Source: SIG589 sp045652465 (GTDB lineage Bacteria > Bacillota > Clostridia > Oscillospirales > Acutalibacteraceae). Taken from it: DNA of 64,000 nt. The notes under the pieces are model-generated. The model had not been told where the DNA came from. It saw only the letters and a program-made list of their open reading frames with translations, and ran no database searches. Position numbers and translations under genes: made by a program. This document shows positions 48,451-58,007 of the stretch, in pieces. The stretch covers positions 1 to 64,000 of the forward strand of contig JAZRUI010000012.1 in the NCBI GenBank assembly GCA_045652465.1. Reading direction: 5' to 3'. Each line of letters begins with the position of its first letter. Position 1 is the stretch's first letter.

Positions 48451-49254
48451 TTAAAGTGAATTATGCGATAATTTGACCGTTTCCTCAGCCGATATATCAG
48501 CCGAAACGGTTGGAGTATCATCCGAACGGATATAGGCTAAATATTCAATATTGCCTTCGGGTCCTTTGATGGGAGAATAGTCGAGCGCTAAAAGCGAAAA
48601 ACCGTTTTCGGTTATGTAGCCGATAACATTTTCGATAACCTCAATGTGAACGGCACTATCGCGAACAACGCCCTTTTTGCCAACCTTATCCTTCCCCGCT
48701 TCAAACTGAGGCTTAATGAGGCAAACGGCGCATCCGCCGTTTTTAAGCAGGATTTTCATGTTGGGCAAAATATGTTTCAAGGAAATAAAGGAAACATCAA
48801 CCGAGGCAAAATCTAACTGTTCGGTTATGACCTCATTGTTAACATAGCGGAAGTTGGTTCGCTCTAAATTAACAACACGCTCATCGGTTCTTAATTTCCA
48901 AGCGAGTTGACCGTAGCCAACATCGATGGCATAAACCTTTTTTGCGCCGTTTTGGAGCATACAATCGGTAAATCCGCCTGTTGAAGCGCCGATATCCGCG
49001 CAAACGCAATCGTTAAGGTCAATCGGGAAGGATTGCATAGCCTTTTCAAGCTTTAGACCGCCGCGACTGACATATTTAAGCGGATTGCTTCTAACCTCAA
49101 TATTATCGTCAGGCTTTATGGGCATTCCTGCCTTATCAGCCTTTTCGTTATTAACATAAACAACGCCTGCCATAATAAAAGCCTTGGCTTTTTCACGGCT
49201 TTCGGCAAGACCGCGTTCGAAAACGGCGGCATCTAGACGCATTTTTTCAGACAA
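48451..49254 (-). CDS. tlyA: TlyA-family RNA methyltransferase
   Basis: The ~267-aa protein has an N-terminal S4 RNA-binding domain (AVFERGLAESREKAKAFIMA) and an FtsJ-like methyltransferase domain (CADIGASTGGFTDCMLQNGA near 90, with DVSFISLKHILPNM near 150). TlyA relatives 2'-O-methylate rRNA. The TTG at 49254 has AAAGGTG at good spacing; GTG 49263 and ATG 49242 are alternatives. Its start region overlaps the dxs stop. Confidence 0.9.
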   Translation of the reverse strand: MSEKMRLDAAVFERGLAESREKAKAFIMAGVVYVNNEKADKAGMPIKPDDNIEVRSNPLKYVSRGGLKLEKAMQSFPIDLNDCVCADIGASTGGFTDCMLQNGAKKVYAIDVGYGQLAWKLRTDERVVNLERTNFRYVNNEVITEQLDFASVDVSFISLKHILPNMKILLKNGGCAVCLIKPQFEAGKDKVGKKGVVRDSAVHIEVIENVIGYITENGFSLLALDYSPIKGPEGNIEYLAYIRSDDTPTVSADISAEETVKLSHNSL

Positions 49255-49255
49255 T

Positions 49256-51088
49256 TTATTCACCTTTTACAGTTTTAATAATCGAGTTCTTATCAAGACC
49301 GAATTTCTTGAGCTGGGAATCAACGCTCGCTGCGGCAACAAAACAACCATCAACCGCAATATGGCGGTATGAAGCGTTGATATCGGATTCAGCAATCAAG
49401 TTTCCGAGATGCTCGCCGATTCCGCCGCTCTTTATTCCCTCTTCGAAGAAGAAAATATTTTCATATTTATGAAGCTCACTAAAGAGCGCCGAGTTGATTT
49501 CGGTTAAGGAATTTAGTTTGATAACAGCGGTATTGCCAAGTTCAATGGCGGCGTTTATCGCGTTGCCAACTACTCGGCCATAGGTTACGATAGCGGTTTT
49601 TCCGCTTCCGAAAACCGAGAAAGACTTATCGGTGCAGGGAATCTTTTCGCAGGTTTCGGATTCTCCGCCGCGGGGATATCTAACGATAGAAACGGAGTCT
49701 TCATATATCGCCTTTTCGAGCATAAGGCTGAGTTCCGCATAGTTTGAAGGGGCATAGATTTTAACGCCGGGAATTTGCGAAAGAAATGCCGTATCAAAAA
49801 GGCCTTGGTGGGTTTCGCCATCCTCGCCGACAAAGCCTGCGCGGTCAACACAAATGGTTATCGGCAAATTCGCGATTGCCGCATCATGGATAACCTGATC
49901 AAGGCTTCTTTGCAAAAACGAAGAGTAAACCGCGAAAACGGGTCGCATTCCGCCCTTTGCAAGACCTGCGGCAAAGGTAACCGCGTGCTGCTCGGCAATA
50001 CCAACATCAAAGAAACGGTTTTTGAAGCGTTGGCTAAAGTCATAAAGTCCCGTTCCGTGGGTCATCGCGGCGGTTATGGCGCAAATTTTATTATCCTTTT
50101 CGGCCAATTCGCAAAGAGCGTTGCCAAATGCAGCCGAGAAATCGTTTCCAATAGCAGCAGCGGCGCCGCTTTGGGTATCGAAGGGTTTAACGCCATGATA
50201 ATTATCGGGGTTCTCTTCGGCGAACTTATAGCCTTTTCCCTTCTTGGTCATTACATGGACAATAACGGGTCGGGTTTGGTTCTTTGCGATATTAAAGATA
50301 TTTTCGAGCGCTCGTTCGTTATGACCATCAACGGGGCCTAAATAATTGAAGCCCAATCCCTCGAAAATATTGCTATGGTAAATTGCGTTTTTAATAAGCG
50401 TTTTAGATTTGAATATACCGCGGAAAATATATTTTCCGATAAAAGGAATCTTCAAAAGGAAACGCTGAACGCATCCTTTTAATCTATGATATTTCGGGCG
50501 CGAACGAATTTTTGATAAATAACGCGCCAAGGAACCAACATTTTTGGAAATGGACATTTTATTATCATTGATAACAACAATAAAATTGCCTTTTTTAGCG
50601 CCTGCATTATTAAGAGCCTCATAAACCATACCGCCGGTTAAAGCGCCATCACCGACAACGGCAATAGCGGTTCCCTTCTCGCCAAGCAGGGCTTTTGCTT
50701 TATAAATACCGTAGGCTGCCGAAATGGAGTTGCTGGAATGACCTGTTGTTATGGGGTCGTGTTCGCTTTCGGCAGGGCGCATAAATCCCGAAAGTCCGCC
50801 TTCGGTTCTAATGGTATCAATGCGGTCGAATCTACCTGTTAAAAGCTTATGGGTGTAGCATTGATGACCAACATCGAAAATAATTGCATCTTCAGGCGAA
50901 CTAAAAACGCGATGGAGCGCAACAGTCAGCTCAACTGCGCCGAGATTGGATGCCAAATGGCCGCCGTTTTTTGCAACAGCAGCTATAAGACAGTCTCTAA
51001 TCTCCTCGCAAAGAGGTGCGATATCTTCACTATTAAGTTTTTTTAAATCCGCGGGAGAGTTAATTCCGCTCAAAAACTTATAATCCAA
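49256..51088 (-). CDS. dxs: 1-deoxy-D-xylulose-5-phosphate synthase
   Basis: The 610-aa thiamine-diphosphate enzyme condenses pyruvate and glyceraldehyde-3-phosphate, the first step of the MEP isoprenoid pathway. Signatures include NGGHLASNLGAVELTVALH near 40, VGHQCYTHKLLTGR near 78, the ThDP motif IAVVGDGALTGGM near 147 through NDNKMSIS, and DRAGFVGEDGETHQG near 420. TTG 51088 is chosen because it avoids a 40-base overlap with ispA and has AGGATG ahead. Confidence 0.96.
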   Translation of the reverse strand: MDYKFLSGINSPADLKKLNSEDIAPLCEEIRDCLIAAVAKNGGHLASNLGAVELTVALHRVFSSPEDAIIFDVGHQCYTHKLLTGRFDRIDTIRTEGGLSGFMRPAESEHDPITTGHSSNSISAAYGIYKAKALLGEKGTAIAVVGDGALTGGMVYEALNNAGAKKGNFIVVINDNKMSISKNVGSLARYLSKIRSRPKYHRLKGCVQRFLLKIPFIGKYIFRGIFKSKTLIKNAIYHSNIFEGLGFNYLGPVDGHNERALENIFNIAKNQTRPVIVHVMTKKGKGYKFAEENPDNYHGVKPFDTQSGAAAAIGNDFSAAFGNALCELAEKDNKICAITAAMTHGTGLYDFSQRFKNRFFDVGIAEQHAVTFAAGLAKGGMRPVFAVYSSFLQRSLDQVIHDAAIANLPITICVDRAGFVGEDGETHQGLFDTAFLSQIPGVKIYAPSNYAELSLMLEKAIYEDSVSIVRYPRGGESETCEKIPCTDKSFSVFGSGKTAIVTYGRVVGNAINAAIELGNTAVIKLNSLTEINSALFSELHKYENIFFFEEGIKSGGIGEHLGNLIAESDINASYRHIAVDGCFVAAASVDSQLKKFGLDKNSIIKTVKGE

Positions 51089-51099
51089 AATTGCACATC

Positions 51100-51981
51100 C
51101 TAATTTTTTCTTTTTGTCAGCATATTGGCAAGCTCGCAAAGTCCAACTGTATCATTAAACTTTGATAGCGAGCTTATAGCTTCTTTTGTTAGTTTTTCAA
51201 CAAATTTATTAGCTTCTTCAAAGCCTAAAATTGAAACAGCGGTTGATTTTTGGTTCTTCTCATCGCTGCCAATAGGCTTGCCGAGCTCTTCGGCGGTTGA
51301 GGTTATATCAAGCAAATCATCGGTTATTTGAAAAGCAAGACCGATTTTTTTGGCAAAATCGGCTGCGGCATCAATTAAATCATCCGAAGCACCTGCTAAA
51401 ATACAACCGATTTCGGCGGCTGCACTAATCAGCGCGCCTGTTTTGCGGGAATACATATCAAGTATTGTTTCAAGGGCGGCGGGAGTGTTCTCGATGGCTA
51501 AATCAATAACCTGACCGCCAACCATTCCGTGAACTCCGCTGCGGTCAGCAAGCACATTTGCTGCCCTTAATAAAAGGCTCGAATCAATAGTTGTTTTGGT
51601 AGTTGTTGTTGCGAAGGCTAATGTTAAGAGCGCATCGCCTGCGAGCAACGCCGTATCCTCGCCAAACTGAATATGGCACGAAGGACGACCACGGCGCATA
51701 TCATCGTTATCCATACAAGGAAGGTCATCATGGATGAGCGAATATGTATGGATGAATTCAATAGCTGCGGCAAAATTTGCGGCTGCATCAAAATCGGTTC
51801 CGCCGCAAACGCGATAAAACTCGAGCAAAAGCGCGGGGCGAAGTCGTTTTCCGCCCGCAAGCGAGCTATACTTCATCGCATCAATAACCGCATCATATTT
51901 GCAGGAAGGAAAATCCAAAAGTTCGGTTATTTTTTGTTCGGTAGTTTCTTTACCGAATTTTAAAATTCTATCAGCCGACAT
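51100..51981 (-). CDS. ispA: Farnesyl diphosphate synthase (polyprenyl synthetase)
   Basis: The 293-aa protein has both aspartate-rich motifs: first DDLPCMDNDDMRRG near 84-97, second FQITDDLLDI near 220-229, plus GGKRLRPAL near 43. It makes short-chain isoprenyl diphosphates, probably farnesyl diphosphate. It is upstream of dxs and downstream of xseB, the usual clostridial order. Confidence 0.94.
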   Translation of the reverse strand: MSADRILKFGKETTEQKITELLDFPSCKYDAVIDAMKYSSLAGGKRLRPALLLEFYRVCGGTDFDAAANFAAAIEFIHTYSLIHDDLPCMDNDDMRRGRPSCHIQFGEDTALLAGDALLTLAFATTTTKTTIDSSLLLRAANVLADRSGVHGMVGGQVIDLAIENTPAALETILDMYSRKTGALISAAAEIGCILAGASDDLIDAAADFAKKIGLAFQITDDLLDITSTAEELGKPIGSDEKNQKSTAVSILGFEEANKFVEKLTKEAISSLSKFNDTVGLCELANMLTKRKN

Positions 51982-51982
51982 A

Positions 51983-52180
51983 TTATTCCCCTTTTTCCGC
52001 TTCGGTAAGAAGGGTTATTTTTTGTTTTGCGTTTTCAAGGGTAGTATTGCAAAGGCGCGATAGGGCTATTCCCTCTTCAAAAAGCTTAACCGAATCATCA
52101 AGCGAGCATTCGCCGCTATCAAGTGCCTTAACGATTTCCTCAAGGCGCTTTAAATTTTCTTCAAAGGTTTTTTCAGCCAT
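51983..52180 (-). CDS. xseB: Exodeoxyribonuclease VII small subunit
   Basis: The 65-aa protein MAEKTFEENLKRLEEIVKAL, followed by ECSLDDSVKLFEEGIAL, matches XseB. Several copies bind one XseA to form exonuclease VII. ATG 52180 is preceded by AAGGAG located inside the end of xseA. Confidence 0.95.
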   Translation of the reverse strand: MAEKTFEENLKRLEEIVKALDSGECSLDDSVKLFEEGIALSRLCNTTLENAKQKITLLTEAEKGE

Positions 52181-52184
52181 CGTA

Positions 52185-53378
52185 TTACTCCTTAACAATG
52201 TTTTGAACGGTGCAATCGGCGCAACCGTTTTTGAATGTTAACTTAACCGAATCATTAACTGTTAGTTCGTTTAGCGAAATTGTTTTATCGTTTTTAGAAG
52301 GAATGCAATATCCTCGCGAGAGAACATTAAGCGGGCTCAAAGCATTCAGCTCGGCAACGGTTTTCCTAAATGATAAATCGGTTCTATCAATATTTCGCAT
52401 CGCCGATTTTGAAAGCGAATCAAGCAAAACGCTTATTTTTGTTGTTTGCTTATCAATTAGTGAAGCGGCGGCGGAAGAGAGTTTTGAATCACAAAGAGCG
52501 ATTCTTAAATTATAGTTTTTAACGAGAGAAAAAAGTTTGAGCGATAACAAATCGGCCATACTGCTTAAATACACCGATAGCTCTTCCGAATCCGGAACGG
52601 AGAGCTCGGCAGCAGCCGATGGAGTTGGAGCGCGAAGGTCGGCAACAAAATCGCAAATCGTGAAATCGGTTTCATGACCCACAGCGGAAATAACAGGGGT
52701 TTTAGCCGCAAATATGGCATCAGCCAGCTCTTCGCTGTTAAACGCCCATAAATCCTCGATAGAGCCGCCTCCCCTGCCGATTATTATTGTATCGGCAAGC
52801 TTATCAGCGCGGCGAACAGCATCAACAAGTTCGAAAACTGCGCCATCACCCTGCACCCTAACGGGGCACATAATAATTTCGGCAAGCGGGTATCTTCTCG
52901 CTGTTATATTTAAAATATCTTGAACAGCGGCACCCGTATCGGAGGTTATAACGGCGATTTTTTTAGGAAATTCGGGAATAGGCTTTTTATGCTCGGCGGC
53001 AAAATAGCCTTTTCGTTCTAACTTCTCTTTTATTTGGTTAAAGGCAACGGTCAAATCGCCGACACCATCGGGTATCATCTCTTCGCAATAGAACTGATAA
53101 GAACCATCGCGTTCATAAAGCGAAACTCGACCGCGGCAAATAACCGACATACCGTCCTCGGGTTTGAATTTTAAATGTGCGGCGCTAAAGCGAAACATTA
53201 CCGCTTTAATAACGGCATCCGAATCCTTAAGGGAAAAATATAAATGTCCGCTTTGGTAGTGGTCTTTAAAGTTGGAGATTTCACCCTTTAGATAAAACGA
53301 TGTTAAATGTTCATCGCTTTCCAAAAGGGATTTAACATAACTATTAAGCTGTTTGACCGAAATAACGGTTACACGCAT
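52185..53378 (-). CDS. xseA: Exodeoxyribonuclease VII large subunit
   Basis: The 397-aa protein has an N-terminal OB-fold (VKSLLESDEHLTSFYLKGEI, then SNFKDHYQSGHLYFSLKDSD) and the ExoVII catalytic region (IAVITSDTGAAVQDI near 140, IIIGRGGGSIEDLWAFN near 198, PVISAVGHETDFTI near 230). It degrades single-stranded DNA. It follows nusB and precedes xseB. Confidence 0.96.
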   Translation of the reverse strand: MRVTVISVKQLNSYVKSLLESDEHLTSFYLKGEISNFKDHYQSGHLYFSLKDSDAVIKAVMFRFSAAHLKFKPEDGMSVICRGRVSLYERDGSYQFYCEEMIPDGVGDLTVAFNQIKEKLERKGYFAAEHKKPIPEFPKKIAVITSDTGAAVQDILNITARRYPLAEIIMCPVRVQGDGAVFELVDAVRRADKLADTIIIGRGGGSIEDLWAFNSEELADAIFAAKTPVISAVGHETDFTICDFVADLRAPTPSAAAELSVPDSEELSVYLSSMADLLSLKLFSLVKNYNLRIALCDSKLSSAAASLIDKQTTKISVLLDSLSKSAMRNIDRTDLSFRKTVAELNALSPLNVLSRGYCIPSKNDKTISLNELTVNDSVKLTFKNGCADCTVQNIVKE

Positions 53379-53384
53379 AATAAT

Positions 53385-53786
53385 TTATCCTTCCTTAATG
53401 TTTGCGGCAATAGAACCCAAAACTCCGTTAATATATGCGGCATCATCCTGGGTTGAATATTTTTTAGCAATTTCAACCGCCTCGTTGATGGAAACCTTAA
53501 CGGGAACATCCTCAACATAAAGCATTTCATAAACCGCTAATCTAAGCAGGGAGAGCGAAACTTTTGAAAGGCGGGTTATGTTCCAGCCTTTTAGGTTTGC
53601 CGAAATGGATTCATCGAGCGAAACCGTGTTGTCGCAAACGCCCTTGAAGATTTTTTCAACATAATCATCATATTCAAATTCGCGCGCTTCAATGGCATCC
53701 TTGATGATATCTTCAACCGAATCATCGCGGAAGCAACGCTCAAAAATTAATATAAATGCATTTTCTCGTGCAGTTTTTCTATTCAT
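53385..53786 (-). CDS. nusB: Transcription antitermination factor NusB
   Basis: The 133-aa helical protein starts MNRKTARENAFILIFERCFR and ends with VSINEAVEIAKKYSTQDDAA followed by YINGVLGSI, the diagnostic NusB C-terminus. It binds boxA RNA with NusE in rRNA antitermination. It heads the ten-gene operon down to tyrS. Confidence 0.94.
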   Translation of the reverse strand: MNRKTARENAFILIFERCFRDDSVEDIIKDAIEAREFEYDDYVEKIFKGVCDNTVSLDESISANLKGWNITRLSKVSLSLLRLAVYEMLYVEDVPVKVSINEAVEIAKKYSTQDDAAYINGVLGSIAANIKEG

Positions 53787-53896
53787 AGAACACCAACTCT
53801 CATATTTATGCAATTATATAATATACTATATAGGCGGATTTTTCAATAAAAAAGAGTGATATTTTTCGCCAAATGCATAATTATTTATAAAATCTC

Positions 53897-53925
53897 TTGT
53901 AAAATTCGCGATAAAGTGATATAAT
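53897..53925 (+). promoter_or_regulatory. Sigma-A promoter of the DivIVA-like gene
   Basis: TTGTAA (53897-53902), 17-base spacer, TATAAT (53920-53925), 33 bases before the ATG. Confidence 0.75.
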
Positions 53926-53957
53926 TCCCCCACGACCAAAAAATTGGAGGAATTTTT

Positions 53958-54509
53958 ATGGCAGGTTTTCGCAAGAGCTTTTTAGGCTTTAATTGTGATG
54001 ATGTTGTAAATTATATACAGGCCGCTCAGGCTAAATTCTCTAAACGCGAGGCTGATTTAAACGCTCAAATCGAGCAAACCAAGCTTCAGCTTGCCGAAAC
54101 CGAGGAGCAGTTAAAGGCTATTGCTGCTGAAAAGGAAGAGGTTTTAAAGGAGCTTGAAGGCTTTAAGAATCGTTGCGATGAAATTGAGCAGTTAAGCTTG
54201 AGCATCGGTAAGCTCTATTTAGTTTCTCAAAACAGCGCAAAAAATATTGTTAATAATTCCGTTGCCTCCTCTCGTCAGGCTAACGAAGAGGTGTTCAAAA
54301 ATATCGATAGCATCGAGAATGCACACTGCGCTCTTGCCGATATTAAAGAAAACATCCGCAAAACCGCTGATAGCTTTATTGCCGATGTTGATAACCTTTG
54401 CGCTTCCCTCGAGGAAACCAAGCGCGAGCTTATTGAACGCAACGAAGATTCAACCCGCCAACTCGAAGAGTTTACGGCGATGTTCAATAAAATTAATAAC
54501 GCTGAATAA
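53958..54509 (+). CDS. DivIVA-like coiled-coil protein
   Basis: The 183-aa protein begins FRKSFLGFNCDDVVNYIQAA, resembling the membrane-binding start of DivIVA/GpsB proteins (F-G-Y/F-x-x-x-D-V). It continues with a long coiled coil (about 25-75) and further helices. Typical DivIVA marks curved membrane at septa and poles. This copy lies alone, so its exact role (division, pole or sporulation) is open. The GGAGG ribosome site supports the ATG. Confidence 0.7.
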   Translation: MAGFRKSFLGFNCDDVVNYIQAAQAKFSKREADLNAQIEQTKLQLAETEEQLKAIAAEKEEVLKELEGFKNRCDEIEQLSLSIGKLYLVSQNSAKNIVNNSVASSRQANEEVFKNIDSIENAHCALADIKENIRKTADSFIADVDNLCASLEETKRELIERNEDSTRQLEEFTAMFNKINNAE

Positions 54510-54513
54510 AAAG

Positions 54514-54547
54514 AAAAACCGTAATCAATCGATTACGGTTTTTTTAT
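54514..54547. terminator. Terminator between convergent genes
   Basis: AACCGTAATC and GATTACGGTT pair around AATC, with T-runs on both strands; it overlaps the last codons of the DUF2156 gene on the minus strand. Confidence 0.85.
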
Positions 54548-55414
54548 TTCAACAAGATATTTTTTCAGCAAGATTATAGGGTTATATGAGCGCTTTGCGC
54601 GGCGAAGCCCCTCGATTCCGAGGTCATCTTCCCTATTGAGCATTTCAAAACTGCCGAGCATTTCATGCTTTGCAAATTCGTTATTGATAACCGAATAAGC
54701 ACCAGGATAATCGGATAAGGCTTTTTCGGTTGTTACATCGAAAATTTTATCGTTTATCGGGCTTCCAAAGGCGAATGCAACAGGTTCTTCATCAACATAT
54801 AAAACTCCGCCGATGATATCTAATTTTTTATGGTGAGGCAGGATTTCTTTTATGGAATCAAGCTCGATTAATATATCTTCATCGCCGCTATCGGCGCGCT
54901 CTTTAACCCAGGCTGTTGCAACCTTAAAAACATCATTGATATTATCATCAGTAAGGGTTTCATAGCGCCAGTTAAATTTGCGCGTGAAGGCCGAAATATG
55001 GTTGCGTTTTTGATGATATTTTTTGCCCTGCAAGTATGCTAAATCCTCGGTGCTATAAATATAATCAAAGTTTTCTTCGGAAGGAATAAGGTTGATTTTT
55101 TCGCCTAAAAATTCTTTTAATTTTTCGAGTCTTTTGCCGTCGGAAGCGGTTAAATGGTCGTTTTCGCCGAGCAGTTTTATAATTGCATTCAGGGCATCGT
55201 AAAACGATTTGCCGAGGGGCAACAAATAGATAAAACCACCGTTTTCGAAGAGGCGAATTATTATAGTTTCTTCATCAAAATAAGCGAACTCATATTGATA
55301 AACATCGTTCCAAATCAGCGCGTTTAAATAAAGGTTTTCGCAGGTGAGTTCATCGGTTTGGAGAAAGGGTTTCAGCCTTTCATAATCGCTTATTTTTGGT
55401 TTAAAAAATTGCAT
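54533..55414 (-). CDS. DUF2156 domain protein (phosphatidylglycerol lysyltransferase C-terminal-like)
   Basis: The 293-aa protein matches the DUF2156/LPG-synthetase C-terminal domain: a double-GNAT-like layout with YLQGKKYHQKRNHISAFTRK near 128 and AFAFGSPINDKIFDVTTEKA near 215. The C-terminal LNREDDLGIEGLRRAKRSYN near 260 is also typical. The membrane part of lysyl-PG synthases is absent, so it is cytoplasmic and may aminoacylate another acceptor. Acceptor unknown. Confidence 0.82.
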   Translation of the reverse strand: MQFFKPKISDYERLKPFLQTDELTCENLYLNALIWNDVYQYEFAYFDEETIIIRLFENGGFIYLLPLGKSFYDALNAIIKLLGENDHLTASDGKRLEKLKEFLGEKINLIPSEENFDYIYSTEDLAYLQGKKYHQKRNHISAFTRKFNWRYETLTDDNINDVFKVATAWVKERADSGDEDILIELDSIKEILPHHKKLDIIGGVLYVDEEPVAFAFGSPINDKIFDVTTEKALSDYPGAYSVINNEFAKHEMLGSFEMLNREDDLGIEGLRRAKRSYNPIILLKKYLVEIKKP

Positions 55415-55490
55415 TTTTTCACTTCCGAATTAGCCAAAAAATTTAATCTTATTGTTAATAGGATAACACAAAAAATGTTGTTTTACAAGA

Positions 55491-55518
55491 AAAACCCCCG
55501 AATTAATTCGAGGGTTTT
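55491..55518 (-). terminator. Terminator after the sipL-like gene
   Basis: AAAACCCTCGAATT and AATTCGGGGGTTTT (minus strand) pair with one G-U, followed by T residues. Confidence 0.85.
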
Positions 55519-55524
55519 CAAAAT

Positions 55525-57048
55525 TTAGCAGGATATTATTATCGGCATATTTTCAGGGATAACGCTGCTGACCGAATTAACGCTCATAATGTCCTCGGGA
55601 GAGGCTCCAAAGCGTTTTGCGATGTTCCAAGTGTGTTCGCCGCGCTCGGCATAATAGATAATCATTGAACAATCCGAGGGCTTTTTAAGGTTATCATCAA
55701 GCGCCTTAAAGTCGGTTAAAACATTTAGGCGATTTTTTGCGTAGATATTCGCTTCAAGCGCAAGCTCAACGCTTATTTCAATTGAATTTGCGCTTATTAA
55801 AGTATGTGATAGGTTAAGAACCTCAACCGATGGGTCGATTCGCAGGTTTTCGGGCATTGTGCCTGCTGAGGAGGTATATTCAAAATCTATCGGTCGCTCA
55901 AAATAGTTAACTGTTCCCTCTTCGTTCTCGCAAAGGCCGCAAATGGTTACAGTTCCGCTTATAATAAGCGAGTTGCCCTCTATTCGGTATCCCTTTGTTG
56001 CGCAAAGCGACCAAATATCGATGATGCTGCCAAGCTCTCCATCCGAGAAATCCAAGGTTTTCTTGCAACCAAAAACCTCGTTGATGTTACCGGATAACTT
56101 TTCAACAAAGGTGTTGCTGTTTTCGGATGTGGTATTGAATTTTGAGGAATAAGCATCATAAACAACCGCAATGTTGTTATCGCAATAGGCGTTAACGGAT
56201 ATGCACAGCTTTGCACAAAGCAAAAAGCTTCTAACATCGCCATCAAAGTTGCTGCGCGGTTTAATATCAACCGATAAAACCTCAACATTTGTTTCGCATT
56301 TGCAGTTTTCGTTAACCCCATCAACATCAATTATTTGGCTAAACGGAATAGCGCAATCGAAGCAACAAGGTTTTCGCTTGTCGGAGCAATATAATAAATG
56401 CAGCTTAAATTCGCCCTTAACAATTACCTTGTTGTTAACAATCTTGGTATCGCTGACTGTAACAAACGAATTGTGCCTTAAAATACCGTAAATCGAGGGG
56501 AAATCGTTAGTGAGCGGGATTTCTTCATCCAAAATCATATTCTTTTCGGATGCGCTGATTGGCATGGTTGCGAGAGTTTCTCCCCTGTTGAGAAAAACAT
56601 CCGCGCAATCAATATCGCTGATGATTTCGGTTGATTTTTTGGTATATAGCGAAACGCTGAGTTCAATAACCGAATTAACATCAATTCTTACGGGAGTTAT
56701 TGCTTTTGCGTTTATGTAACCGCATTTTGCATTAACATTTAAAAACAAGCAATCATAATTGGCGCCGAGTTCAATATTTTTCGAGAAAGGCGCAACCGAT
56801 TCATAACCCGAAACCGCTCCGCTCTCATCAAGAAAAATGATTGAAAAGAAGGCATTTCCCTCAATAGAAAGGGTTTGGCCCGTTATTTTTTTCTGGAAAA
56901 TTCGCGGTGTCAAAGAGTATTTTAATATTCGTTGAACGCTTCCGCAATAGTCGGGAATATTAACCGTGAAATCAACGCCTTGCTCAACATTTTGACTGAA
57001 GGAAAGGTCGTTAGTGCAAACGGTTTGCTTGGTTATATTTAGCTCCAT
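55525..57048 (-). CDS. sipL: SPOCS (DUF3794)/LysM spore protein, SipL-like
   Basis: The 507-aa protein has repeated DUF3794 (SPOCS) segments (about 30-130, 155-270 and 325-430) and a C-terminal LysM (GEHTWNIAKRFGASPEDIMS near 465). Size and layout match SipL, which binds SpoIVA and anchors the spore coat in Clostridioides. ATG 57048 with AAGGAT upstream replaces a longer frame. It lies 53 bases downstream of the EamA transporter. Confidence 0.85.
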   Translation of the reverse strand: MELNITKQTVCTNDLSFSQNVEQGVDFTVNIPDYCGSVQRILKYSLTPRIFQKKITGQTLSIEGNAFFSIIFLDESGAVSGYESVAPFSKNIELGANYDCLFLNVNAKCGYINAKAITPVRIDVNSVIELSVSLYTKKSTEIISDIDCADVFLNRGETLATMPISASEKNMILDEEIPLTNDFPSIYGILRHNSFVTVSDTKIVNNKVIVKGEFKLHLLYCSDKRKPCCFDCAIPFSQIIDVDGVNENCKCETNVEVLSVDIKPRSNFDGDVRSFLLCAKLCISVNAYCDNNIAVVYDAYSSKFNTTSENSNTFVEKLSGNINEVFGCKKTLDFSDGELGSIIDIWSLCATKGYRIEGNSLIISGTVTICGLCENEEGTVNYFERPIDFEYTSSAGTMPENLRIDPSVEVLNLSHTLISANSIEISVELALEANIYAKNRLNVLTDFKALDDNLKKPSDCSMIIYYAERGEHTWNIAKRFGASPEDIMSVNSVSSVIPENMPIIISC

Positions 57049-57101
57049 AGTATCCTTCTCCTTGAAATATTTTCGGTAGTAGATACTATGCAAAAAGTCG
57101 G

Positions 57102-58007
57102 TTAAATATTACCCTTTTTCTTAAATATATTCTTAAAGAATGATGAAGGAATTTGCGCCAAAATAACGGCTACAAGCATTAAAATGCAACCAAAGGTTTC
57201 GCGCGAAGAAAGCCAGGTTTTTAATAGCAGCGCGGAGGCAATAACGCTAAACACCGATTCAAGGCTCATAAGTAAGGATATAACGGTTGGATTGGAATCC
57301 TTTTGGGCTAAAATTTGCAAAGTATATGCAATTCCGCTCGAAAAAACTCCAAGATATAATATCGGCAAAAAGGCTGCTTTTAACGATGCAAAGGTTACAG
57401 TTTCTGTAAAGAATGCGGCGCCCGCCGATAAAACCATCATAGTTATAAACTGTGCCAAAGAAAGCAAAACGCCATCAACGAAGGCAACAAAATAATCAAT
57501 GAACATAATTTGGATTGCGAACATAAATGCGCATAAAATCAGGAAAATATCGCTCTTAACCAAAACGAAACCATCGCTAACGCAAAGGAAATATAGACCT
57601 ACCATTGCCAAAAGCACGCCGAGCCAAACGGTTAGCGGAATATGTTTTTTGAGGAAAACTCCCAAAATCGGAACAATTACGATATAAAGCGCGGTTACAA
57701 AGCCTGCCTTACCTGCCGATTCTTCCGAAAGGCTCGCCTGCTGGAAAAATGTTGCCAGCGTTAAGAAGAAGCCGCAACAAAATCCGCCCAAAACAACCTT
57801 TGCTTTATTTACGGGAGCGCATTCACCTTTTGACTTTTTGATTTTCATCATAATAAAAGCAACAACGCTCAAAACGATAACCGCTAAAAGCGAACGAGCT
57901 GCATTAAAGGTTAGCGGAGGAACATCGGCAGCGCCGATTTTTTGCGCAACGAAAGCGCTTCCCCAAATAATTGCCGCTAAAATAGCGAAGATATTTTGTT
58001 TTCTCAT
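57102..58007 (-). CDS. EamA-family (DMT) transporter
   Basis: The 301-aa protein has ten predicted membrane segments in two EamA halves (FAILAAIIWGSAFVAQKIGA at the start and YLGVFSSGIAYTLQILAQKD near 230). DMT permeases export or import amino acids, nucleosides or drugs; the substrate is unknown. Its ATG directly follows the radical SAM stop (TAAATG), so the two are translationally coupled. Confidence 0.85.
   Translation of the reverse strand: MRKQNIFAILAAIIWGSAFVAQKIGAADVPPLTFNAARSLLAVIVLSVVAFIMMKIKKSKGECAPVNKAKVVLGGFCCGFFLTLATFFQQASLSEESAGKAGFVTALYIVIVPILGVFLKKHIPLTVWLGVLLAMVGLYFLCVSDGFVLVKSDIFLILCAFMFAIQIMFIDYFVAFVDGVLLSLAQFITMMVLSAGAAFFTETVTFASLKAAFLPILYLGVFSSGIAYTLQILAQKDSNPTVISLLMSLESVFSVIASALLLKTWLSSRETFGCILMLVAVILAQIPSSFFKNIFKKKGNI

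Noticed and set aside
49256..53786. OLE RNA within the nusB-ispA-dxs operon
   Set aside because: OLE is known from this gene neighbourhood, but the genes here overlap or are separated by only a few bases, leaving no room for it.
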